A stretch of DNA of 12,583 bases. Origin: an uncultured Brachyspira sp. Its GTDB lineage: Bacteria; Spirochaetota; Brachyspiria; Brachyspirales; Brachyspiraceae. The notes beneath the pieces are model-generated. The model worked only from the letters and a program-made list of their open reading frames with translations. It had not been told where the DNA came from and did no database searches. This document shows, piece after piece, positions 6,089-12,583 of the stretch. The position numbers and the translations under genes are program-made. Position 1 is the first letter of the stretch, and every line of letters starts with the position of its first letter. Location: the NCBI GenBank assembly GCA_934725655.1, contig CAKVCJ010000025.1:1-12583 (forward strand), given 5' to 3'.

Positions 6089-8404
6089 TTACTCTTCTCT
6101 GTCTTTTAAGCCCTCAACCATATCAAGCTTATTTACATAATGCATACTCATCAAAGACACCAAGAATATAACAACAACAAGCAGCACTATTGCTAATAAA
6201 TAACTATAATTATAAATATGCGGTACAAATGAAAATAACTTGCTTGAAAATGGTTTCTTAACCAAATAAAGTATGCCGTAACCTGCTAATATTCCTGTAG
6301 GTATTGCTATTATCACTTGAGTAATAGTTTCTTTTAATGAAGCAAGCATTATTTCTTTAGTAGTGTAACCCATAACTTTAAGAAGCGTAAACTCATATCT
6401 TCTTGTAGCCAAAGTAATAACTCCAACACCATAAAGCGATGTAGCACCAAGCAAGAATGCTATAAATATAAGTATTTGTACGAGTAAATATATTGTAGCT
6501 ATTTGGTTTTTATATGCCTGATATTCATCATTTCTAAAGCTGTAGTATGATACATCTTTACTGTCATCTAATATAGTTTTTATATCATCTTGATTAGTAT
6601 CAGAAGTTAGAAATAAAGAATTATAAACATTTGGTATTTCAAAAGTATCTTCTGCAAAATCCTTATCCATATAAATATAAAACATACCCTGCTGTTCAAC
6701 AAGTTTGCTAACTTTAACTCTTCTTGATATGCTGTTTCCAATAGTGTATAATTCTATGCCTATATAATCATTTTCTTTTACATTTAATTTATCTGCCAAA
6801 TATTTAGGCAGCATTACAGAATCTTCTCTATTATCATTATATGGTATGTCAAGAGAAGAAAATCCATCTTTATATATTAAAGTCGGCAAATAAATACTTT
6901 CAGCATCATCATTAAAAGCAGGATAAAGACGAGATTGATAAATAGCAGCCTTATCATAATATTTTATGCTGTCATTTGTTAGGATATCAGTATTATCCTC
7001 CCATTTTGTAGGAGTAATATTTACAGAAGCATCATATAAAGCAAATTTCTCATAAAGAGTGTATAAAAAATAATCAAAAGAATTGTTAAACCCCTGAGCA
7101 AATATAGTCATACTAATTGCAGCAAACATACCCCAAAGCGATGCTAAATATCTTGTCTTACTTCTTGAGGCATTTTTTATAGCATATCTGCTGTTGAATG
7201 AGAGTTTATTCCATATACTAAATTTCTCTATTAATGTTTTTCCAGCACTCTTCGGAGGCTCTCCTCTCATAGATTGAGCGGGGTTTAGCTTTAATATAGA
7301 AATAGCAGCAAGCAAATTAGAAAATATGCATACAAATAATATTATTAAAGTAGATATTATCCATAAATCTAAATAAACATGATAATTAAAATTAGGCATA
7401 TCAAATATAGCGCCAAGCGACTTAAATATAGGCGGCAAAAGTATCCTGCTTGCAATAAAAGCTAATAGTATTCCAAAAAACGATACCAAAAAAGAATATT
7501 TTATATACATAAACATAATAGAAAAATCTGTAAGTCCAATAGCTTTCATTATACCAATTTGTTTTCTTTCAACAGCAACATTTCTTCTCTGTATAATATA
7601 TAAAAGAAGTATAGCCATAAGCAAAAGTATAGAAGGCGAAATATATGAGAAAGAATCTATTTGAAGCAATGTCTGTTCATAGTTAATATAATTTACAGAT
7701 TGCCCTCTGTCTGTGAAAAAGAATATTTTTTGTTTTAATTTTATTCTTATAAGCTGCTCTATATTATCTCTATTTACATTCTCTTCATATTTTATATATA
7801 TAGAATTATACGGCACATAATTAAAATTATCATCATTCATTTCTATGACAGCAAAATCTTTAGCCTCAGAAGCTGTTGAAGCCCCGTCTTTAAACAAAAA
7901 CACATAATTAGGATATGATACTAAAGCTGCTATTGTAAAAGAATTAGTTTTATCATTATATATAACCTCAACCTCATCACCCAAAGATAATGAATTAGCA
8001 TCTGCAAAGTTTTTATTAATAGCTATCTCATTAGTTTCTAAAGTATCTTTTCCGTCATATATATAAGGTTTGTTTATTTTGCTTTTATTATCTTCTACAC
8101 CATATATAATAGCATCAATATCATCTATCTTTCCCTGAAATCTATGCTTAGCCTCCACCATATCAATACCTTTAATATCTTCAATGGTTTTTATATCATC
8201 TTCGCTAAACATTCCAAATAATACTAAATCATCTAAATTATTTTTATCAAAATACTCTTCAGCAGTAAGTTTAAAATCTCTATATACAGTCTTTACAGCC
8301 ACAAAAAACAGCACCGCTAAAGTTACTATAAAAATAGCAGATATAAATATCGCAAGCTGTTTACTAATTTTTCTAAATAAAAGTTTTGTTTTTATATTAA
8401 GCAT
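6089..8404 (-). CDS. FtsX/MacB-family ABC transporter permease
   Basis: This is the membrane subunit of an ABC exporter-type system of the FtsX/MacB/LolCE superfamily, which moves or extracts substrates at the outer face of the inner membrane by mechanotransmission. The 771-residue protein shows eight likely membrane segments (about 17-38, 254-272, 300-322, 345-368, 417-437, 639-663, 690-713, 733-753). They form two tandem halves, each with a large extracytoplasmic domain (39-250 and 438-636) and a three-helix FtsX core. The coupling motifs are visible: RRNVAVERKQIGIMKAIGLT (273-292) in the first half and RRYEFTLLKVMGYTTKEI (668-685) in the second. LNPAQSMRGEPP (373-384) is also typical. A GGA ribosome site lies about eight bases before the ATG. 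The ATPase gene ends 27 bases upstream, so the two subunits are almost certainly partners. No membrane-fusion partner is nearby, so the substrate (lipoprotein, peptide or drug) cannot be told. Confidence 0.9.
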   Translation of the reverse strand: MLNIKTKLLFRKISKQLAIFISAIFIVTLAVLFFVAVKTVYRDFKLTAEEYFDKNNLDDLVLFGMFSEDDIKTIEDIKGIDMVEAKHRFQGKIDDIDAIIYGVEDNKSKINKPYIYDGKDTLETNEIAINKNFADANSLSLGDEVEVIYNDKTNSFTIAALVSYPNYVFLFKDGASTASEAKDFAVIEMNDDNFNYVPYNSIYIKYEENVNRDNIEQLIRIKLKQKIFFFTDRGQSVNYINYEQTLLQIDSFSYISPSILLLMAILLLYIIQRRNVAVERKQIGIMKAIGLTDFSIMFMYIKYSFLVSFFGILLAFIASRILLPPIFKSLGAIFDMPNFNYHVYLDLWIISTLIILFVCIFSNLLAAISILKLNPAQSMRGEPPKSAGKTLIEKFSIWNKLSFNSRYAIKNASRSKTRYLASLWGMFAAISMTIFAQGFNNSFDYFLYTLYEKFALYDASVNITPTKWEDNTDILTNDSIKYYDKAAIYQSRLYPAFNDDAESIYLPTLIYKDGFSSLDIPYNDNREDSVMLPKYLADKLNVKENDYIGIELYTIGNSISRRVKVSKLVEQQGMFYIYMDKDFAEDTFEIPNVYNSLFLTSDTNQDDIKTILDDSKDVSYYSFRNDEYQAYKNQIATIYLLVQILIFIAFLLGATSLYGVGVITLATRRYEFTLLKVMGYTTKEIMLASLKETITQVIIAIPTGILAGYGILYLVKKPFSSKLFSFVPHIYNYSYLLAIVLLVVVIFLVSLMSMHYVNKLDMVEGLKDREE

Positions 8405-8431
8405 TATTTTTCCATTAATAAAATTATTTTA

Positions 8432-9139
8432 TTACCATTCTATATCTTCAGGATTCAAAGGATTTTCTACATCATATTTTTCTATCACCTCTCCGCTTAA
8501 AACCTTCACAACCGTATCAGCCATTTTAGCAATCTCTTTGCTATGAGTAATCAATACTATGCTAGTACCAAAATCCTTATTTAAGTTTCTTAATATCCTA
8601 AGAGCCATAATACCAGTCTTATTATCCAAAGCCCCCGTAGGTTCATCGCATAATACAACCTTAGGTTTTTTAGCTATAGCTCGGGCAATACTAACCCTCT
8701 GCTGCTCTCCTCCAGATAATTCTGTAGGATAATGCTTCATTCTATGTTCAAGCCCCAAAAGTTTTAAAGCATTCTCAGCATTATCTCTTGTAAGGCCAGT
8801 TATTTCAGTAGAAAACTCAACATTCTCTAAAGCAGTTAAATTCGGAAGAAGGTTATAGCTTTGAAATACAAACCCAATATTTTCTCTTCTAAACTTAGCT
8901 AATTGTTTATTGCTGTAATGAGTAATATCCTCTCCCAAAAATAATACCCTTCCGCCTGTAGGCTTATCTAATGCACCAAGTATGTTTAAAAGCGTACTCT
9001 TACCCGAACCGCTCGGCCCAAGTATAGCAGTAAGTTTTCCCTCTTCTATAGTAAGATTCACAGATTTTAATGCCTCAGTAGCACCTCCGCCATGACCATA
9101 TATCTTACTAATATCGTTTATTTCATAAAGATAACTCAT
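8432..9139 (-). CDS. ABC transporter ATP-binding protein (MacB/LolD type)
   Basis: This is the cytoplasmic ATPase that powers the neighbouring FtsX-type permease. All nucleotide-binding elements are intact in its 235 residues: Walker A GPSGSGKST (41-49), Q-loop FVFQSYNLLP (90-99) with Gln93, signature LSGGEQQR (141-148), Walker B VVLCDEP (161-167) with catalytic Glu166, D-loop GALD (169-172) and switch His199 in ITHS. The N-terminal 'YG..GG.TEALKSVNLTIEEG' arrangement and the Leu-rich FVFQSYNLLPNLTALENVE region are typical of the LolD/MacB/FtsE subfamily. AGGAA (about 9146-9150) precedes the ATG by a suitable distance. It lies 34 bases after coaBC and 27 bases before the permease on the same strand, so all three are likely co-transcribed. 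Confidence 0.95.
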   Translation of the reverse strand: MSYLYEINDISKIYGHGGGATEALKSVNLTIEEGKLTAILGPSGSGKSTLLNILGALDKPTGGRVLFLGEDITHYSNKQLAKFRRENIGFVFQSYNLLPNLTALENVEFSTEITGLTRDNAENALKLLGLEHRMKHYPTELSGGEQQRVSIARAIAKKPKVVLCDEPTGALDNKTGIMALRILRNLNKDFGTSIVLITHSKEIAKMADTVVKVLSGEVIEKYDVENPLNPEDIEW

Positions 9140-9173
9140 TCATTGTTCCTATTTTTTTATTTATTTTAATTAA

Positions 9174-10376
9174 TTAAAGATTTTTATTCTTCCATTCCTC
9201 AACAGCAATGCTGACAATCTCTTTAGCACATTCTCTTTTACTCAAAGTAGGAAAATTTCTTACTCTGCCGTCTTTGAAAAAAATACTTATTTTATTAGTA
9301 TCCTTTCCAATAGCATCTTTTATATTGTTAGCTACTATCATGTCAGCTCCCTTTTTATTCATTTTCTCTATAGCATAATTTTTTAGCTCTTCATCATTAA
9401 GTGCTGTCTCTGCCGCAAATGAAACTATAAGAGTATTTTTAGACTTTTTATCCCTTGTACTAACCAATATATCATCATTCTGCTTTAATTCTATAGCATT
9501 AATATTTTGTTTTTTTAATTTTTTATCATGTACAATAGCAGGTCTGAAATCTAAAGGAGCTGCCGCCATAAGTAAAATATCAGTATTATCAAGTTCGGCA
9601 AGTACATTATTTTTTAAATCTTCTGTAGTATCTATTTTAATTTTCTTATCACTTGCATATATTCGAAGCTCTTCATTAACATCGCCTTCTATATAAGTTG
9701 TAACCCCTCCTCCAAGATGTATTTCATTATATATAGCCTCTCCCATTTTGCCGCTTGAATTATTAGTAATATATCTTATAGGGTCTATCCATTCTTTTGT
9801 AGCTCCAGAAGTTACAGTAAATCTTATATTATCATATCTCAAACTAAAATGACTAAAGTTATTAACAACTTTATCTAATATTTCTTCCAAATCTGCAAGT
9901 CTTCCTATACCAGTATCATTACAAGCCATATTTCCTGTAGCAGGACCTATCATAGTATATTCAAGCTCTTCAACTAAATAGTGCACATTTTTTTGTACTG
10001 CCTTATTAAACCACATATTAGGATTCATAGCTGGGGCAAACATTTTCTTTCCTGTATAAGCACATGCTATAGTGGTAATAGTATTATCACATATGCCATT
10101 TGCTATTTTTGATATAGTATTGGCATCTGCTGGGGCTAATAAAAATACATCAGTTTTTCTGCTGATATTGATATGAGTAAGCGGGTCTTCTTCCTCCCAC
10201 ATATCCCTTATAACATGATTGCCGCTCATTGTTTCTAATGCTTTCACACCTACCATACTTTCAGCATTCTTTGTAACGGCACATATTACTTCATGCCCTT
10301 GCTTCTTTAACATGCTAACAAGAAACGGCATCTTATATGCTGATATAGAACTAGTTATAGCTAACAAAATTTTCAT
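9174..10376 (-). CDS. coaBC: Bifunctional phosphopantothenoylcysteine decarboxylase/synthetase
   Basis: CoaBC (Dfp) joins cysteine to 4'-phosphopantothenate (CTP-dependent CoaB) and decarboxylates the product (flavin-dependent CoaC) to give 4'-phosphopantetheine for coenzyme A. Residues 1-180 are the CoaC half: a nucleotide-fold start KILLAITSSISAYK (2-15), catalytic His68 in LTHINISR, PAMNPNMW (115-122) with the substrate-binding Asn118, and ACNDTGIGRL (151-160) with the flap Cys152. Residues 184-400 are the CoaB half: VTSGATKEWIDPIRYITN (188-205), SSGKMG (207-212), AAPLDFRP with the downstream Lys cluster KKLKK (272-289), SFAAET (319-324) and DMIVANN (345-351). The length of 400 is normal. 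GAGA (10385-10388) precedes the ATG by eight to nine bases. It is the first gene of the minus-strand block, and its promoter must lie in the 175-base gap shared with manC. Confidence 0.96.
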   Translation of the reverse strand: MKILLAITSSISAYKMPFLVSMLKKQGHEVICAVTKNAESMVGVKALETMSGNHVIRDMWEEEDPLTHINISRKTDVFLLAPADANTISKIANGICDNTITTIACAYTGKKMFAPAMNPNMWFNKAVQKNVHYLVEELEYTMIGPATGNMACNDTGIGRLADLEEILDKVVNNFSHFSLRYDNIRFTVTSGATKEWIDPIRYITNNSSGKMGEAIYNEIHLGGGVTTYIEGDVNEELRIYASDKKIKIDTTEDLKNNVLAELDNTDILLMAAAPLDFRPAIVHDKKLKKQNINAIELKQNDDILVSTRDKKSKNTLIVSFAAETALNDEELKNYAIEKMNKKGADMIVANNIKDAIGKDTNKISIFFKDGRVRNFPTLSKRECAKEIVSIAVEEWKNKNL

Positions 10377-10409
10377 AACATTAATCTCTTAATAATTATT
10401 AGTGGATTT

Positions 10410-10415
10410 ATTATA
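10410..10415 (-). promoter_or_regulatory. Possible -10 box for coaBC operon
   Basis: On the minus strand 10415-10410 reads TATAAT, placing a start near 10403 and a leader of about 27 bases before coaBC. No recognisable -35 box sits 16-18 bases upstream (the minus strand there reads TATTTT), and the region is so AT-rich that a chance match is likely. Confidence 0.25.
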
Positions 10416-10492
10416 TATTAATATAAATAAAAAAAATAGTCTATATTTAATTTTATTTTTTATATTTTTAATATAAAGTAAAATTAATAATA

Positions 10493-10520
10493 TTGATATT
10501 TATCTATAATAAAATATAAT
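10493..10520 (+). promoter_or_regulatory. Sigma70-type promoter for manC
   Basis: TTGATA (10493-10498), a 16-base spacer and TATAAT (10515-10520) form a near-consensus promoter in the divergent gap. The start would be near 10527, giving a leader of about 25 bases that holds GAGGAG (10535-10540). The -10 box lies inside a perfect 10-base tandem repeat, ATAATAAAAT at 10506-10515 and 10516-10525, which also creates a second TATAAT at 10505-10510 too close to the -35 box to work with it. Confidence 0.55.
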
Positions 10521-10551
10521 AAAATTAATAAAAAGAGGAGTAAATTACATA

Positions 10552-11625
10552 ATGAAAACTTCTGTAATTATTATGGCTGGAGGCATAGGTGAAAGATTAT
10601 GGCCTCTAAGCAGAGAAAAAAAGCCGAAGCAATTTTTAAAAATAATTGATAATAAATCTCTTATAGAACAAACAATAGACAGAGCTTTGCAAATTACAGA
10701 AGAAGAAAATAATATATTTATTGTAACAGGTAAAAGATATAAAGAGGCTTTTAACACTTATATACCAAACTTTAAAAAAGAAAATATCATATATGAACCT
10801 ATAGGAAGAGATACGGCAGCTGCTGTAGCTTTAGGCGTATTAACCGTAAAAGAAAAGATAGGCAATTCAAATGTAGTAATAATTCCTGCCGACCCAATAA
10901 TAAAAGAAGAAAATATATTCGTAAATACCATAAAAGAGGCTATAGAAGCAACTATAAAAACTAAAAACATAGTAGTTGTAGGAATAAAGCCAACAAGAGC
11001 TGAGACTGGATATGGATATATAAAATTAGATAAAAATATAAAAGCCAATGAATATATTGTTCATAAATTTGTAGAAAAGCCTGATTTAGAAAATGCAAAA
11101 AAGTTTTTAGCAGACGGAAGCTATTTATGGAATAGCGGAATGTTTATATGGGACAGTGAAAATATATTAAACAGTATAAACAAATTTATGCCTGATACTT
11201 TTAATAAAGTAAATGAGGCATTAAAAAATATCAATAATGAAGATAAGGCATTAGAAATATTTAATAGTATAGATAAAATCTCCTTCGACTTTGGAGTAAT
11301 GGAAAAGTTAGAGGATATTATATGCATAAAGTCAGAGTTTTTTTGGGACGATTTGGGAGCTTTTTCTGCTCTTGGAAGAATACATAGTAAAGATGAAAAC
11401 AATAATGTTATAATAGGGCAAGTTTATGTTAAAAACTCTAATAATAACATTATAATAAATGATGATGATGATTTGCTTACTTTAAATGGAATTAATAATC
11501 TTACAGTGGTAAAATCTAATGGCGTTGTTTTGATGTATCCTAATAATGAAGATTCTAAAATAAAAGAGATACTAAAAGATATTAGAGAGAAAAATGAATT
11601 AAACAAATATAGAGAATTATTATAA
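10552..11625 (+). CDS. manC: Mannose-1-phosphate guanylyltransferase
   Basis: The enzyme makes GDP-mannose from mannose-1-phosphate and GTP in the cytoplasm, feeding surface glycans. The 357-residue protein has the nucleotidyltransferase signature AGGIGERLWPLS (9-20) with KPKQF (24-28), EPIGRDTAAA (82-91), IPADP (111-115), where Asp114 is the expected metal ligand, TGYGYIK (152-158), FVEKP (173-177), WNSGMF (193-198) and WDDLG (265-269). A short beta-helix-like tail follows (about 285-325). It lacks the phosphomannose isomerase domain of longer bifunctional ManC proteins. The usual His after PAD is Pro115 here. The ribosome site GAGGAG lies 11 bases before the ATG, a rather long spacing. Its third codon positions favour A, unlike recJ and the ABC genes, which favour T. 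It ends two bases from the convergent stop codon of the next gene. The assignment is strong at family level; GTP and mannose specificity is inferred from the motifs. Confidence 0.88.
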   Translation: MKTSVIIMAGGIGERLWPLSREKKPKQFLKIIDNKSLIEQTIDRALQITEEENNIFIVTGKRYKEAFNTYIPNFKKENIIYEPIGRDTAAAVALGVLTVKEKIGNSNVVIIPADPIIKEENIFVNTIKEAIEATIKTKNIVVVGIKPTRAETGYGYIKLDKNIKANEYIVHKFVEKPDLENAKKFLADGSYLWNSGMFIWDSENILNSINKFMPDTFNKVNEALKNINNEDKALEIFNSIDKISFDFGVMEKLEDIICIKSEFFWDDLGAFSALGRIHSKDENNNVIIGQVYVKNSNNNIIINDDDDLLTLNGINNLTVVKSNGVVLMYPNNEDSKIKEILKDIREKNELNKYRELL

Positions 11626-11627
11626 TA

Positions 11628-12452
11628 TTATATCTTTTTATTAAGAATAGTTTCTTTATATATTTTTTCTTTTGCTTGTTTTATTTTTTCTTTGCTTTCT
11701 TTTTCCTTTTTGTTTTTTTGATTATCTTCTATAAGTGTGCCGTTTATTAATACATTTTTTAAGATTATATTTTCATTGTTAATTAATTCTTGAGGCAAAG
11801 TTTTTCCTTTTATTTCAACATTTTCAAATTTTAAACTCTTATGAAAAATAATGTTTCTAAAATCTGCATCTTTTTCAACTATTATATTCTCTAATGAAAA
11901 ATCATCTTTTAAGTTTACATTTAATAAACTTAAATTATTGCTAAAATGAATATGATTAAAAGTAGATTTTTTTATAAAATCAGAGTTAGTAAAATTGGCA
12001 TTGCAATTAATTTTTGCATTATACAAATTAATAGATTCAAAATTAGACATTGAAAAGTTTAAATCCATATTTACAACAGTATTTTTCATTATGATTTCTT
12101 TGTTTATATTAGACATCTTTATAAATATGCCTGAATCAAATAAAGCATTAGTGAAATCAAGTGATATATCTAATTTCAAATTATTAATATTAAATGGGGC
12201 ATAAAATAAAGAATCAGAAAAATTAAAATTTGAATCTTTTTCTATTTTTAAACTTTCAAAATTAAAGCCTTCATAGCTAACCATATGAGAAAAATTATAA
12301 TATCCTCTATATATATCATCTCTTATAATGTTTCTAAATAGATTAGCAGGCTTATTTTCTGATTTATGATGTATGATGCATAAATCATCTTTATAAACTT
12401 CTCTGCCGCATTTTTCTGTGTTTGATATTAATTGTTTGCATATATTAGGCAT
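11628..12452 (-). CDS. Pentapeptide-repeat-like protein with Cys/His N-terminus
   Basis: I do not recognise a specific gene. The 274-residue protein has three parts. Residues 1-30 hold a possible zinc site: Cys5, Cys15 and Cys25, evenly spaced, then His28-His29. Residues about 53-240 show phenylalanine or leucine at five-residue steps with small or polar neighbours (NFNFSDSLF, 75-83; SLDFTNALF, 97-105; ANFTNSDF, 152-159; ADFRNIIFHKSLKFENV, 196-212), as in degenerate pentapeptide repeats that build a right-handed quadrilateral beta-helix. Residues 245-274 are a Lys/Glu-rich helix, possibly coiled coil. There is no signal peptide or membrane segment, so it is probably cytoplasmic. Members of this fold have been linked to gyrase protection and scaffolding, but nothing here points to one role. 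There is no ribosome site ahead of the ATG; only eight bases separate it from the beta-barrel gene upstream, so coupled translation is likely. Its codons favour A in third position, unlike that neighbour. Confidence 0.65.
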   Translation of the reverse strand: MPNICKQLISNTEKCGREVYKDDLCIIHHKSENKPANLFRNIIRDDIYRGYYNFSHMVSYEGFNFESLKIEKDSNFNFSDSLFYAPFNINNLKLDISLDFTNALFDSGIFIKMSNINKEIIMKNTVVNMDLNFSMSNFESINLYNAKINCNANFTNSDFIKKSTFNHIHFSNNLSLLNVNLKDDFSLENIIVEKDADFRNIIFHKSLKFENVEIKGKTLPQELINNENIILKNVLINGTLIEDNQKNKKEKESKEKIKQAKEKIYKETILNKKI

Positions 12453-12460
12453 AATGATTA

Positions 12461-12583
12461 TTAAAACATAAAACTTAAACCAAAATCATGCGAAATATTG
12501 TTTTTATTAAACTCATCAAATATTATAGCATAATCAAGTCTAAACAAATCAATATATAATGAAAGCCCCAAAGAAACTCCATT
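12461..12583 (-). CDS. C-terminal end of an outer-membrane beta-barrel protein (partial)
   Basis: The window edge cuts this gene. The last 40 codons and TAA stop (12461-12463) are visible on the minus strand, running in frame to base 12583. The residues alternate hydrophobic and polar (SLGLSLYIDLFRLDYAI), turn at FDEFNKNN, and finish with SHDFGLSFMF, so the protein ends in Phe after a final amphipathic strand. That is the usual recognition mark for beta-barrel insertion into the outer membrane. The DYA ... H-x-F-x-L pattern resembles the end of UPF0164/PorV-like barrels found in spirochaetes, but with 40 residues this is tentative. Eight bases separate its stop from the start of the pentapeptide-like gene, which suggests co-transcription. 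Confidence 0.65.
   Translation of the reverse strand, partial: NGVSLGLSLYIDLFRLDYAIIFDEFNKNNISHDFGLSFMF

Noticed and set aside
6061..6090. Weak hairpin AAAATACTT-ATG-AAG followed by a run of T
   Set aside because: The stem is only three clean base pairs before mismatches and it overlaps the permease stop codon; not enough for a terminator call.
8184..8546. Plus-strand open frame of 120 codons across the permease/ATPase junction
   Set aside because: It is antisense to two well-supported genes and shows no recognisable motif or ribosome site.
6089..9139. Macrolide exporter MacAB or lipoprotein exporter LolCDE as a specific label for the ABC pair
   Set aside because: There is no MacA-like adaptor, and the eight-segment permease differs from the four-segment MacB and LolC/E. 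Only the superfamily can be supported.
10758..11402. Two minus-strand open frames within manC
   Set aside because: They are mirror images of a strongly supported coding gene in AT-rich DNA, with no start signal.

Overview
The window looks like a chromosomal segment of a very AT-rich spirochaete, most likely Brachyspira. The base composition, the mix of housekeeping genes, a spirochaete-style inner-membrane LytM protein and a dispersed-looking GC-rich intergenic repeat all fit. The genus is an inference from protein flavour and composition, not from a search. Apart from the repeats I see no mobile element, and I see no tRNA, rRNA, CRISPR array or phage gene.

Layout. Bases 1-157 are a leader with a good sigma70-type promoter. 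Bases 158-2329 (+) encode RecJ, with a long insertion between its phosphoesterase motifs. A second, near-consensus promoter at 2364-2392 sits almost against the start of a compact four-gene block. That block holds a membrane-anchored LytM/M23-like protein without metal ligands (2398-3297), a small AtpZ/AtpI-type membrane protein (3281-3502), nicotinate phosphoribosyltransferase PncB (3522-4721) and a lipoprotein with two PPC-like beta domains (4718-5560). The genes overlap or lie within 19 bases of each other, so they probably form one transcript.

Bases 5561-6088 hold no gene. They carry two diverged copies of a structured repeat with GC-rich islands, lying between convergent gene blocks. On the minus strand, read from 10376 down to 6089, come coaBC (coenzyme A synthesis), an ABC ATPase of the MacB/LolD type and its FtsX-family permease with eight predicted membrane segments. 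These are closely spaced and probably co-transcribed. The 175-base gap at 10377-10551 separates coaBC from the divergent manC gene (GDP-mannose synthesis, 10552-11625, +), which has its own promoter.

manC ends two bases from the convergent stop codon of a pentapeptide-repeat-like protein with an N-terminal Cys/His cluster (11628-12452, minus). Just upstream of that gene, at the window edge, is the C-terminal end of an outer-membrane beta-barrel protein (12461-12583, minus).

Functionally this is mostly a housekeeping region: DNA repair, NAD salvage, CoA synthesis and sugar-nucleotide supply, mixed with cell-envelope genes (LytM-like protein, lipoprotein, ABC exporter, beta-barrel). I did not find a clearly new multi-gene system. 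The points most worth following are the ligand-less LytM protein with an apparently leaderless start, the RecJ insertion, the tandem PPC lipoprotein coupled to pncB, the paired GC-rich repeats, and the Cys/His pentapeptide protein.
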